A stretch of 64,000 bases of DNA from NCBI RefSeq assembly GCF_002727125.1, contig NZ_NHOA01000104.1, forward strand, positions 1 to 64,000. The letters run 5' to 3'. Numbering within the stretch: position 1 is the first letter of the stretch; each line of letters opens with the position of its first letter. A model generated the notes under the pieces. It was given only the letters and a program-made list of their open reading frames with translations, was not told where the DNA came from and did not search any database. Positions 9,190 to 16,770 of the stretch are shown piece by piece. The stretch is from Halorubrum persicum. GTDB taxonomy: Archaea; Halobacteriota; Halobacteria; Halobacteriales; Haloferacaceae. The translations under genes and the position numbers were made by a program.

Positions 9190-9469
9190 TGCATTCTAAC
9201 GAACGCCCCCTCTGGGGATAAGGATTGCGAGTGTACGGTTACCACGTGTCTCGCCGGACAAACGTCTGCAGAACAGTCGAGGATCGAGACGATCGGTGAC
9301 CGCACACGCGGTCTCCGGGCGAGACCCCGACCGATCCGACAGTTCAGCGACGAAAACGCTCCGAAGCGACGATTCGCCGATGCGATCGCCGCGGGGGACA
9401 CCCGCGGCCGCTGCGCCGCTTCGGGTGGCGCCCCGACGCTTATGCCCGCCCGAGCCGAACCGAGTCCGC

Positions 9470-9985
9470 GTGTTCCGCCCCCTCCGCGAAAACGGCCCGG
9501 CGCTGCTCGTGCCGGCGGCGTGGACCGTCGCCGCCGCGGCGGTGCTCGGCGTCGTCTCGACCCACGCGCTGTTCGTCGCGCACCTCGTCATGAGCGCCCT
9601 CCTCGTCGGGTTCGTCGCCGCCTCCTGGCGGGATATGGCGGCGGGCGTGCTCCGGACGTGGAAGCTCGTGATTCTCGCGGGGACGCCCGTCACGCTCGCG
9701 GGCGTCGCGGGGTTTCTCGCGCTGGGCCGGTCCCTCGGCGTCCCGCCGGACGCTCTGCTCGCGCTCTCGCTGTACGGCTGGGCGCTCCTCCCGGCGGCCG
9801 GGTTCGTCTCTACCCGGAACCGCGTCGAGACGGGCGCGTGGATCTACGACGTCGGCGCGGTCTGCTGTGTCACTGGGGCGGTCGGCGTCGCGTTGGCGCC
9901 CGGCGCAACGTGGACCGCGGTCGCGCTCGGCGTCGTCGGCGCCGGGCAGACGGCCGGCATCCTCGACGCGACGTTCCGGTACTGA
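9470..9985 (+). CDS. Conserved membrane protein of unknown function
   Basis: A 171-residue protein with about five hydrophobic segments: VPAAWTVAAAAVLGVVS, LFVAHLVMSALLVGFVA, LVILAGTPVTLAGVAGFLA, a segment around YGWALLPAAGFV, and a C-terminal pair. The GTG at 9470 is the likely start because GCTTATGC (9438-9445) lies 25-32 bases upstream and the hydrophobic core begins 13 residues later; the frame stays open further upstream but looks non-coding. No recognised motif. About 280 bases separating it from cspA hold nothing I recognise beyond the two promoters. Confidence 0.6.
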   Translation: MFRPLRENGPALLVPAAWTVAAAAVLGVVSTHALFVAHLVMSALLVGFVAASWRDMAAGVLRTWKLVILAGTPVTLAGVAGFLALGRSLGVPPDALLALSLYGWALLPAAGFVSTRNRVETGAWIYDVGAVCCVTGAVGVALAPGATWTAVALGVVGAGQTAGILDATFRY

Positions 9986-10056
9986 GCGCTCCCGACCGAA
10001 GTCGCGTGGAGTGTAACCATCCCACAGTATCTCCCGCTGGGGCCCGTACGCCACGT

Positions 10057-10356
10057 ATGGTCGATCCGCAATCTCTCTACGTCGCGGCCACGGGCGCGCT
10101 GTTGCTCGTCGCGTTGGGGATCGGCGTCCACGTTCTCCGGAACATCGTGGGCGACGCGCGCGAGATCCGCCGGAGACGCCGATCCGGTGAACTGGAGCGG
10201 AACGGCGAGGAGGCGGCCGATCGGGCGTCCCGCCATTCGGAAGGAGTCGTCGGGGACGACGCTCCCTCGGTGCGGTGTCCGCGATGCGGAGCCGCAAACG
10301 ACGCCGCGTTCGACTACTGTCGCCGCTGCGCGTCGCCGCTCCGCCCCGGCGCGTGA
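10057..10356 (+). CDS. Small membrane-anchored zinc-ribbon protein
   Basis: A 99-residue protein with one N-terminal membrane helix (VAATGALLLVALGIGVHVL), a basic stretch (REIRRRRRSG), an acidic linker and a C-terminal zinc ribbon CPRCGAANDAAFDYCRRC. The layout (membrane anchor, basic patch, cytoplasmic ribbon) is common in small haloarchaeal proteins of unknown role. Its last 43 bases overlap the end of the convergent DoxX-like gene. The ATG follows a short gap after the preceding membrane-protein gene, and the two could be cotranscribed. Confidence 0.75.
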   Translation: MVDPQSLYVAATGALLLVALGIGVHVLRNIVGDAREIRRRRRSGELERNGEEAADRASRHSEGVVGDDAPSVRCPRCGAANDAAFDYCRRCASPLRPGA

Positions 10357-10814
10357 TCGTCGCCGTCTGCGGGCTCGGGCCGCGTGTACCACCACGCCCA
10401 CAGCAGCAACGCGCCCTGCAGCGGGAGCCGCGCCCACGCCGCCGCGCGGGCGACGCCCGAGAGGCGGTCGGGAACGAGATCGGCCGCCACGCCGTCGGTC
10501 GCCATGTACACGTTCGCGGGGAAGACGGCGCCGAGCAGCGCCATGAGCCCCCACGCCGACCCGCGTCGCGTCCGGTCGCACGCGACCCCCAGCCCCAGCC
10601 CGATCTCCGCGATCCCCGAGAGGTACACGAGGGCGCGCGGTCGCGGGAGTCCGGGCGGGACGACCCGCGCGAACGCCCTCGGCGCGAGGAAGTGCGTGAT
10701 CCCCGCGACCACGTACGCCGCGCTCATCACGTAGCGGAGCGGGCGCTTCCGGTCCGCGAGCGCTCCGCCGTCGGAGTCATCGACGCCGTCGAAGTCGCTT
10801 CCGTCGTCGCTCAT
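10314..10814 (-). CDS. DoxX-like membrane protein
   Basis: A 166-residue protein with about four membrane segments: RYVMSAAYVVAGITHFLAP, ALVYLSGIAEIGLGLGVA, GLMALLGAVFPANVYMA and LPLQGALLLWAWWY. The GITHFLAP and LSGIAEIGLGL motifs are those of DoxX/DoxD-like proteins. The acidic N-terminus MSDDGSDFDGVDDSD precedes the first helix. Family members have been linked to quinone or sulfur redox chemistry, but no neighbour supports a specific reaction here. The 3' end overlaps the convergent zinc-ribbon gene by 43 bases. Confidence 0.8.
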   Translation of the reverse strand: MSDDGSDFDGVDDSDGGALADRKRPLRYVMSAAYVVAGITHFLAPRAFARVVPPGLPRPRALVYLSGIAEIGLGLGVACDRTRRGSAWGLMALLGAVFPANVYMATDGVAADLVPDRLSGVARAAAWARLPLQGALLLWAWWYTRPEPADGDDHAPGRSGDAQRRQ

Positions 10815-11178
10815 CCGCGTCAGTAGCGACGGCGGCGTAATGAGCGTTCCTCCCGCTCGGAATTCGAACGCCGGAAAACGTCGCTGCGCTCGCGGGGACG
10901 GGGTTCGGCTCGATCTCCAGCCGAGTGCTCCGCAAGGTCCGATCGCCCCCGGTGTCGATCGACGAGCGCACCTCGGCGCCGGTGGCGTCGGCGTCCTGCT
11001 GAGTGCCAATCGTGGCGGTCACGTCGCGACACGTCTGGCCGCACTCGGTGATGCTCTCGATGGCGAACGCGAGCGACGGGTGGGGCGCGGCTGTCGGAAC
11101 TCGCCCGCACGCCGTCTGTCGTTCCCGATTCACCCCACCCGACAGTTTATTTTCACTCGGTGAGTCGTGTACCTCAAT
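10815..11178. other. Intergenic region holding a tRNA-Phe-like fragment and the DUF502 promoter
   Basis: No gene is supported in these 364 bases. Two elements stand out. The segment 10908-10930 matches the anticodon arm of tRNA-Phe (12319-12341) at 21 of 23 positions in the same orientation. A TTTATTTT box at 11146-11153 lies 26-33 bases before the DUF502 start. The rest is GC-rich and I see nothing in it. Confidence 0.6.
10908..10930 (-). repeat. Degenerate tRNA-Phe anticodon-arm fragment
   Basis: It matches the intact tRNA-Phe at 12319-12341 in 21 of 23 bases, in the same orientation. The two differences change the anticodon loop CTGAAGA to CTGGAGA and one stem base. No acceptor stem or D arm is found beside it, so it is not a functional tRNA. 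It is one of several tRNA-Phe pieces around the DUF502 gene. Confidence 0.55.
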
Positions 11179-12030
11179 ATGGCTGGTTCGGACGACGACC
11201 CTCAATCCCGCTCTTTGGTCATCGGGACCTTCACCGCGATGTACGACCACTTCTGGAACGTCCTCTTCACCGGCATCGCCATCATCATCCCGGTGGTCAT
11301 CACGCTCTACATCGCGCAGATGGCGGTCAGCCTCATCAGGCAAGCACTCGACCCGTTCATCTCGGTGTTGCGCTACTTCAACCTCATCCGGCCCTTCGAG
11401 CGCGTCGAGCTCTTCGGCCTCCTCATCGAACTGAACCTCTTCTCGTTCGTCATCGAGTTCCTCACCGAACTCATCGCCCTGCTCATCCTCTTCGGCATCG
11501 TCATGGTCGTCGGCGCGGTCGGCCACAATCGGTACGGCGAACAGATCATCGACTTCATCGATCTCACTATCGCCTCCATCCCCGGGGTCGGCACCGTCTA
11601 CAAGAGCTTTCGCCGCATGGGCGACGTGATGCTCGACAACGAGGCCGAGAACTTTCAGGACATCAAGCTCGTTGAGTGCCTCGGCGAGGAGATGTACGTG
11701 CTCGGCTTCGAGACAAGCGCCGCCCCCACCAGCGTCGAAACCTCCGCCGACCACGAAGAGATGATGACGCTGTTCGTTCCCATGGCCCCCAACCCCGTCA
11801 CCGGCGGCTTCCTCACGTACGTCCCCCGCGACCGAGTCTTCGACATCGACATGAGCATCGAAGACGGCGTCAGAAGCATCCTCACCAGCGGCGTCGCCAC
11901 CGGGAAAGGAGCCGCCGCCAAAGACCCGCTCTCCATGGACGACATCCAGAACGTCGCCAGCGTCGACCAACTACAGAACGCCTTCGGCTTCACACCCGAC
12001 GAGCGCGAGAGCGACGAGTCCGACGAGTAA
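11179..12030 (+). CDS. DUF502 family membrane protein
   Basis: A 283-residue protein. Two long hydrophobic segments (VLFTGIAIIIPVVITLYIAQM and ELIALLILFGIVMVVGAV) are followed by a conserved block including IPGVGTVYKSFRRMGD and FVPMAPNPVTGGFLTYVPRD. This is the DUF502 (PF04367) pattern, and it ends in an acidic tail. The ATG at 11179 is preferred to the GTG at 11167 because TTTATTTT (11146-11153) gives a nearly leaderless transcript. Some bacterial members are linked to envelope integrity, but the archaeal role is unknown. The gene lies between tRNA-Phe fragments on both sides. Confidence 0.87.
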   Translation: MAGSDDDPQSRSLVIGTFTAMYDHFWNVLFTGIAIIIPVVITLYIAQMAVSLIRQALDPFISVLRYFNLIRPFERVELFGLLIELNLFSFVIEFLTELIALLILFGIVMVVGAVGHNRYGEQIIDFIDLTIASIPGVGTVYKSFRRMGDVMLDNEAENFQDIKLVECLGEEMYVLGFETSAAPTSVETSADHEEMMTLFVPMAPNPVTGGFLTYVPRDRVFDIDMSIEDGVRSILTSGVATGKGAAAKDPLSMDDIQNVASVDQLQNAFGFTPDERESDESDE

Positions 12031-12114
12031 CACCGCGGGTCGCGTTCGCGGCACGCGAAGAGCGCTGTGGTCTCGCCGGCCCAGGCCGACTGAACCGGCC
12101 GTGCGCAGTATCTC

Positions 12115-12130
12115 GCTCGATCTTCAGTCG
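12115..12130 (-). repeat. tRNA-Phe anticodon-arm fragment, 16-base perfect copy
   Basis: Sixteen bases identical to 12319-12334 of the intact tRNA-Phe, in the same orientation. The match stops abruptly on both sides. It lies 33 bases from a second fragment that copies the tRNA 3' end. Confidence 0.55.
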
Positions 12131-12162
12131 CCACTCGTCGTGTCGGTGTGCGGAAACAAGAG

Positions 12163-12183
12163 TGCCGCCACCCCGATTTGAAC
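12163..12183 (-). repeat. Copy of the tRNA-Phe 3' end (possible attachment-site scar)
   Basis: These 21 bases copy the T loop, the 3' half of the T stem, the acceptor 3' strand and the discriminator base of tRNA-Phe (12290-12310) with one mismatch (T for A). The copy lies downstream of the intact tRNA and in the same orientation. That is the geometry left when an element integrates into the 3' end of a tRNA gene. No integrase gene is nearby. Confidence 0.6.
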
Positions 12184-12289
12184 TCGCCGAGACACTCGCC
12201 CTCGCTCCGCTCGGGCTCGCGACTCGTCTGCTCAAATCGGTCCGGCGTCGTTTCTTCACCCGCTCGCTGTCGCTCGCGGGTTCGGAATA

Positions 12290-12363
12290 TGCCGCCTCCC
12301 CGATTTGAACGGGGGACAGCTCGATCTTCAGTCGAGTGCTCTCCCAATCTGAGCTAAGGCGGC
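12290..12363 (-). tRNA. tRNA-Phe (GAA)
   Basis: The full cloverleaf can be drawn. The acceptor GCCGCCT pairs with AGGCGGC. The D arm is GCTCAGATTGGGAGAGC. The anticodon stem CTCGA/TCGAG encloses CTGAAGA (anticodon GAA). The variable loop is CTGTC and the T arm CCCCG-TTCAAAT-CGGGG. The discriminator is A; CCA is not encoded. No intron. Upstream on the minus strand a CGAAA element and CCTTTTG lie about 30 bases before the 5' end, a good archaeal promoter. Confidence 0.97.
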
Positions 12364-12532
12364 TCGCACTCGGACCAACGCCGATTCGAGACAAAAGGAT
12401 TTCGAAAGGCGGCGACCGGATCGGCGAGTCGCAGCGCCGCCGCCGGCGACGCGATGTCGGCCCCCCGTATCGCCCGAGACCGCTCTCGAAACTCGCTGAA
12501 CGGCCCAGGAGCGACGGACAGGGACCTGCCAG

Positions 12533-12561
12533 ATGGGAGCGTCCGGAGTCGAACCCGGGTC
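12533..12561 (-). repeat. Degenerate tRNA 3'-half related to tRNA-Pro
   Basis: It matches the T arm and acceptor end of the tRNA-Pro gene (12654-12682) at 24 of 29 bases, in the same orientation. The mismatches break the T stem, and no matching 5' half is found, so this is a remnant and not a gene. It could derive from another tRNA with a similar T arm. Confidence 0.5.
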
Positions 12562-12601
12562 GTTCCGCCCGCGCTGCTCGCGGCGTTACTCGCAGCGGCA
12601 G

Positions 12602-12613
12602 AGTGGGACCGCC
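12602..12613 (-). repeat. Short copy of the tRNA-Pro acceptor end
   Basis: The 12 bases are identical to 12653-12664, which cover the 3' acceptor strand, the discriminator and two flanking bases of tRNA-Pro. The sequence after each copy is also loosely similar (GC-rich, with a CGAGTA-type core). Together with 12533-12561 it suggests repeated breakage or integration at this tRNA 3' end. Confidence 0.4.
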
Positions 12614-12654
12614 GCACGGCCGCGGCGCTCGCGAGAGTACTCACGCCGCGAAAG

Positions 12655-12725
12655 TGGGACCGCCCGGATTCGAACCGGGGTCACGGGCACCCAAGGCCCG
12701 GAGTATACCACTAACCCACGGTCCC
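12655..12725 (-). tRNA. tRNA-Pro (UGG)
   Basis: The cloverleaf is complete. The acceptor GGGACCG pairs with CGGTCCC. The D arm is GGTTAGTGGTATACTC. The anticodon stem CGGGC/GCCCG encloses CTTGGGT (anticodon TGG). The T arm is CCCGG-TTCGAAT-CCGGG and the discriminator is A. No intron and no encoded CCA. A CGAAA element followed by CTTTACC about 30 bases upstream on the minus strand forms the promoter, in the same arrangement as for tRNA-Phe. Confidence 0.96.
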
Positions 12726-12836
12726 GTACTCACGTATACCCGCATGGGCCGGTAAAGCGTTTCGTTGCGCGGGCGAGCAGCGTTCGGTCGCGCCACGCTC
12801 TCGCCCGGTCGGCTCTCGCCCTCGACGATCCGCTGT

Positions 12837-14891
12837 CTACTCCTCGTTATCGCGCAGTTCGAGGTCGGCGACGATCTGGTAGGGGTCCGTCCCCTTCCGG
12901 ATCGCATCGAGCATGAAGAACGCCTCGTCGGGCGCGAGGAAGTGCCTCGTGATCCCGCGACCGAGCGGCGTCGGCTCGAAGCCGTCGATGAACTCCCACT
13001 CCAGCAGCTTCCCGATCGCGTGTTTCGTCGGCACCTCGCCGATCATCCGGTCGTTGAGTCGCTTGGCCTTCTTGCCCGCGACGACGACGTTCGCCAGCGT
13101 CTCCTCGACCGCGGCGGTCTCGTCGTAGTGGGTCGCCACGTCCTCCATCTCGCCTTTGAGCAGCGTGAACGCGACCTCGTCTTCGGTGCGATCCATGGAG
13201 TTGTGGTAGACGCCGTCGGGCTCGACGAGGAGGTAGACGCGACCGCGATCGTGGTAGTCCGGCCGCCCGGCCCGACCGAGCATCTGGGAGAACTCCTGTA
13301 CCGAGAGCCACTCGATCCCCATCGCCAGCGAGTCGAAGATCACCTGCGAGGCGGGGAAGTCGACCCCGGCGGCCAGCGCCGCGGTGGTGACGACCGCCGA
13401 GAGGTCCTGATTCCCGAACTGGCGTTCGACCTTCTTCCGGCGCTTGTAGTCGAGCCCGGCGTGGTACGGCGCGGAGTCGTACCGGAGCTTCCGGCTGATC
13501 TCGTGGCAGCGCCGCCGGGAGTTGGTGAAGATGATCGTCTGTCCGCGGTACCCCTTCGAGGATTTCGTGTCGAACTCCCGCTTGACGAGCTTGTCGGCGA
13601 TGTCGGCCTTCTCGCGGCTGTCCGCGAAGGTGACGTGGCGCTCGATGGGGACGGGGCGCTCCTCGTACTCGATGAGCGTCGCCCGGAGCTTCTCGGCGAG
13701 CCACTCGGGGTTCCCGACCGTCGCGGAGAGGTAGACGAACTGGGTGCCGTCGTACCCCGAACGCGTCTTCACCCGCTCCTCGCTGTAGTGTTTCAGCCGC
13801 GAGATGAGCCCGTCGAGCCGGTGGCCGCGCTCGCCCTCCTTCAGGGTGTGGACCTCGTCGATGACGACGGTGCCCACGTCGCCGAGGTCCTTCCCGGTCC
13901 GGAGCGCGTGGTCGATCCCCTCGTAGGTGCCGACGATCACGTCGGCGTTCGGGTCGAAGCGGTTGCCGTCGTCGTTCACCCGCGAGGAGCCGACGCGGAT
14001 CGAGACGTTCAGCAGGTCGCCGTAGCGGTCCTCGAAGTCCTCGTGCTTCTGGTTGGCGAGCGCGACGAGCGGGACCAGAAAGAGGAGCTTTCCGTCCCCC
14101 TTCAGCGCTCGGTCGATCCCGGTCAGCTCGCCGACGAGGGTCTTCCCCGTCGCGGTCGCGCTCACGACGAGCTGGTCGTTCCCCTCCAGGAGCCCGTTCC
14201 GCACGGAGAGGCTCTGGACCGGCAGCAGCTCCTCGAAGCGTCCCTGTAGATGTGCGGAGAGGTCCGGGTGCAGGTCCAGATCCTCGGTCCGGACCGGCGA
14301 GATGTCGTCGACGTTGGCGGAGACCTCGTCGTACTTGGTGAGGTCGGGGTCGAGCCCGCCCTGCAGGAGGTTGACGATCCGGTCTAAGTCGCCCGACTCG
14401 TACAACAGCTCTTCGAGGCGCTCCTCGGCGGCGCCCGTGAACTCGCCTTTGTACGACAGCTCCCGCTCTAACTCCCGGCGGGCGCAGTCCCGGCAGATCA
14501 GCTCGCCGTTGTGCTCGATCGCGCCCTCGCTCGTGATGGGGCCGTACCGACCGTCGCTCGCGCAGCGCCGGCAGGTCCGGACCGCCGTCGCCTCCAGCTG
14601 GTAGCCGTCGAGCATCTCCTTCAGTCGCGCCCGGTTCTCGGGGGAGGTCTGTTCGGAGATCCGAATGCGGCCGGCCGCGCGGGCGAGATCGACGAACTCG
14701 TCGGGCTGACGGGGGTGGTCCTCGCCGTCGCGAATCACGCGGAACTTGCCCGGTCGCGGGCCCGCGGAGGTCTCTTTGAGCTCGAGGCGCCCGCGGAGCA
14801 CGCGGTTGCCGTCGCGGTTCGCGACGACGGTGTAGTCGCTCCGCGCCTCGTGGAGGAACAGCGTCTCGACCTGGGCCAACTGCTGTGACAC
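12837..14891 (-). CDS. Ski2-like DEAD/DEAH helicase with N-terminal zinc-binding domain
   Basis: A 684-residue superfamily 2 helicase. The N-terminal domain (1-190) has a probable zinc site (Cys107, Cys110, Cys133, Cys136 in CRRC...CRDC). Motif I is SATATGKT (244-251), motif II DEVH, motif III SAT, and motif VI QMLGRAGRP. The C-terminal region resembles the winged-helix part of Hel308-like proteins. The long N-terminal domain is the one I associate with haloarchaeal DUF5814 proteins. It probably unwinds DNA or RNA during repair or RNA turnover. The exact substrate cannot be read from the sequence. It stands alone between tRNA-Pro and rpl10e. Confidence 0.88.
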   Translation of the reverse strand: MSQQLAQVETLFLHEARSDYTVVANRDGNRVLRGRLELKETSAGPRPGKFRVIRDGEDHPRQPDEFVDLARAAGRIRISEQTSPENRARLKEMLDGYQLEATAVRTCRRCASDGRYGPITSEGAIEHNGELICRDCARRELERELSYKGEFTGAAEERLEELLYESGDLDRIVNLLQGGLDPDLTKYDEVSANVDDISPVRTEDLDLHPDLSAHLQGRFEELLPVQSLSVRNGLLEGNDQLVVSATATGKTLVGELTGIDRALKGDGKLLFLVPLVALANQKHEDFEDRYGDLLNVSIRVGSSRVNDDGNRFDPNADVIVGTYEGIDHALRTGKDLGDVGTVVIDEVHTLKEGERGHRLDGLISRLKHYSEERVKTRSGYDGTQFVYLSATVGNPEWLAEKLRATLIEYEERPVPIERHVTFADSREKADIADKLVKREFDTKSSKGYRGQTIIFTNSRRRCHEISRKLRYDSAPYHAGLDYKRRKKVERQFGNQDLSAVVTTAALAAGVDFPASQVIFDSLAMGIEWLSVQEFSQMLGRAGRPDYHDRGRVYLLVEPDGVYHNSMDRTEDEVAFTLLKGEMEDVATHYDETAAVEETLANVVVAGKKAKRLNDRMIGEVPTKHAIGKLLEWEFIDGFEPTPLGRGITRHFLAPDEAFFMLDAIRKGTDPYQIVADLELRDNEE

Positions 14892-15032
14892 TGCGAACTT
14901 GTACGCGAGCGAGGTATTTCAGGTGTTCGGCTCGGGGACCGGCGCGGGTGTCGCGTTCGCGGCGCCGCGGCTACGTCACGCGATCGCACAGAGAAAAACC
15001 CGCCTCGAACGGACGGGGCGCGTCGGCGGTCG

Positions 15033-15563
15033 TTACGAGACGAGCAGCTTCTCGCCGCGCTCGACGGTGATCCGGCACGGCGGCGAGAGCTTGTTGTACG
15101 CGCGGCGGAACGCCTCCTTCACGACGGACGCCTGCTCGACGTCGCAGTAGGCGGTGAAGACGATGTCGTCCTTGTTGAGCCGCGCGGCGGTCCCGACCGG
15201 CTTGCCGAACGCCTGCCGCATCCCGTCGGAGACGCGGTCCGCACCGGCGCCGGTCGCCTGCTTGTTCTCCCGGATGACCTGGTGGGGGAACTTGCGGAGG
15301 GTCATCTTGTAGTTGCCCTCGCCGAGCTCCTTGATGAGGTGACGGTTCGCCGAGAGGCGCGCGCTCTCGAGCGAGCCGTGTCGGATCTGGAGTTCCTCCT
15401 CGACGCGGAGGCTGATCTGGACGGGGTAGTCGTCCGGCTCCGCGGAGAGGTCGCCCATGTTGTGCTGGGCGATCTTCGAGCCCGGAATGCCCGTGATGTA
15501 TTCGCGGCGGGTGTACGACGGCTTGTCGATCGTCCGATACATAGAGGCGGGTTTGTCAGACAT
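15033..15563 (-). CDS. rpl10e: 50S ribosomal protein L10e (uL16 family)
   Basis: A 176-residue protein, the normal length for archaeal L10e. It starts [20 protein letters not shown] and contains [18 protein letters not shown] and [15 protein letters not shown], the conserved loop that lies near the tRNA sites of the large subunit. The ATG at 15563 is the only one compatible with family length. It lies just downstream of nucS, separated by 91 bases; a box reading GGCTTTATC (minus strand, about 15596) may be its own promoter. Confidence 0.96.
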   Translation of the reverse strand: MSDKPASMYRTIDKPSYTRREYITGIPGSKIAQHNMGDLSAEPDDYPVQISLRVEEELQIRHGSLESARLSANRHLIKELGEGNYKMTLRKFPHQVIRENKQATGAGADRVSDGMRQAFGKPVGTAARLNKDDIVFTAYCDVEQASVVKEAFRRAYNKLSPPCRITVERGEKLLVS

Positions 15564-15654
15564 GGCTACTTGTCCGATGTAGCCGGTGCTGCGGCGATAA
15601 AGCCTTCGATACCACGGCGTCGTCGTCGGCTCCGCCCCGCTCAGCGCCGCCGGC

Positions 15655-16425
15655 TCACGTCTCGGGCGTCGGGTCGAGCGCGACGTGGCCGAACCCGCGC
15701 TCCGCGAGTCGCTCGGCGGCCCGATCGGTGATCGAGGGCGCGACGAGGACGCCCCGAACGGCGGTGGCGGCCGCTTCCGTCTCTTCGCCTTCTCCTCCTT
15801 TTCCTTCTCCTTCCACCCCAAGCTCTTCCCGGAGCGCCCGCACGTACCGGGCGAGCTGCCCGACCGCGTCCGGGCCCACCCGCCGGCGTTTCAGCTCGAT
15901 GACGACCGGGGTTCCGTCCGCGTCGACGCCGAAGATGTCCATCGGACCGGCGCTCGACGGGCGCTCGGTCTCGCGGGGTTCGAACCCCGGCTCGACGAGC
16001 TCGGGGCGCTCCAGGATCCGGGTTCTGAGGTCCTCCTCGCTCCCGTGGAGGGTGAGGTCTCGGCCGCCGGTGACGGCCATCGCGGAGAGCTGGTGCACGT
16101 CGGAAAAGCGGACGGTCAGGGTTTCGTCGGGGCTGGTTCGCGTCGAGCGCACCCGGAGCCGCCCCTCGCGGACCGCGGCGCGGTGCTCCGACCCCGGCGG
16201 CTGCCAGTTGACGGGCTGGCGCCCCTCGTCGGTGTGGACGAGGGCGGCGCCGTCGGGCTTCAACACGAGCAGGCGGTCGCCCGCGCCGAGGTCGGAGGCG
16301 GCGCGGCCCTCGTAGCTGACGGTGCAGCGGCCGAACACGCTGACGAGGTCGCCGCGCTCGAAGGCGTCCTCGAGCTCCCAGAGGGCCTCGCGGTGGCTCG
16401 GGTCGTGGACGCTCGTGACTGTCAC
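15655..16425 (-). CDS. nucS: Mismatch endonuclease NucS/EndoMS
   Basis: A 256-residue protein. The N-terminal DNA-binding half contains [10 protein letters not shown] and VNWQPPGS. The C-terminal RecB-like nuclease domain has [19 protein letters not shown] plus KRRR, which includes the catalytic D-(E)xK residues, and then [14 protein letters not shown]. NucS cleaves both strands at mismatches and replaces MutS/MutL in many archaea. A glycine/glutamate-rich insertion ([12 protein letters not shown]) sits in the nuclease domain. The GTG at 16425 is chosen because CTTTTTCAG (minus strand, 16448-16456) lies 23-31 bases upstream and the length fits the family. Confidence 0.92.
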   Translation of the reverse strand: MTVTSVHDPSHREALWELEDAFERGDLVSVFGRCTVSYEGRAASDLGAGDRLLVLKPDGAALVHTDEGRQPVNWQPPGSEHRAAVREGRLRVRSTRTSPDETLTVRFSDVHQLSAMAVTGGRDLTLHGSEEDLRTRILERPELVEPGFEPRETERPSSAGPMDIFGVDADGTPVVIELKRRRVGPDAVGQLARYVRALREELGVEGEGKGGEGEETEAAATAVRGVLVAPSITDRAAERLAERGFGHVALDPTPET

Positions 16426-16483
16426 TGCCGTCAGTAGTCGGCCGCGGCTGAAAAAGGGCGCGCGCTCGCCCCGCGGTCTCCTC

Positions 16484-16648
16484 TCACTCCGCGCTGCTCC
16501 CGCCATCGCGGCGCGACACCGCGATGCCGGCGACGAAGAGGACGACCCCGAGCGCGAAGGCGCCGATGCGGAGCGTCGTGTCCGAAACGAGGATCCCGGC
16601 AACGATCGAGACGCCGAATCCGGCGTGTAACACCGCAGTCAGGTTCAT
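16484..16648 (-). CDS. Small two-helix membrane protein
   Basis: A 54-residue protein, MNLTAVLHAGFGVSIVAGIL followed by a second hydrophobic helix (IGAFALGVVLFVAGIAVS) and a short charged tail. The composition and codon bias match neighbouring genes, and it fills the gap before nucS in the same direction, 58 bases upstream of the nucS start. No family recognised. It may be a real small gene or a chance frame; the clean helix-turn-helix hydrophobic pattern favours a gene. Confidence 0.55.
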   Translation of the reverse strand: MNLTAVLHAGFGVSIVAGILVSDTTLRIGAFALGVVLFVAGIAVSRRDGGSSAE

Positions 16649-16770
16649 GCGACTGGTTCGGTCGCGTCGCACAAAAGCCGCCCGGCCCGTCGCGTTCGGC
16701 GGATCGACCCCCTCGAAACCCCGGTCGGTTCCCGCGCTCCCGGCTCTTCAGCCCCCGCGCTCCCGGCTGT

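Noticed and set aside
10908-10930. Additional tRNA gene with a GGA-like anticodon loop
   Set aside because: No acceptor stem, D arm or T arm can be built around it.
10777-11970. 397-codon minus-strand frame over the DUF502 gene
   Set aside because: It is the antisense image of a recognised DUF502 membrane protein.
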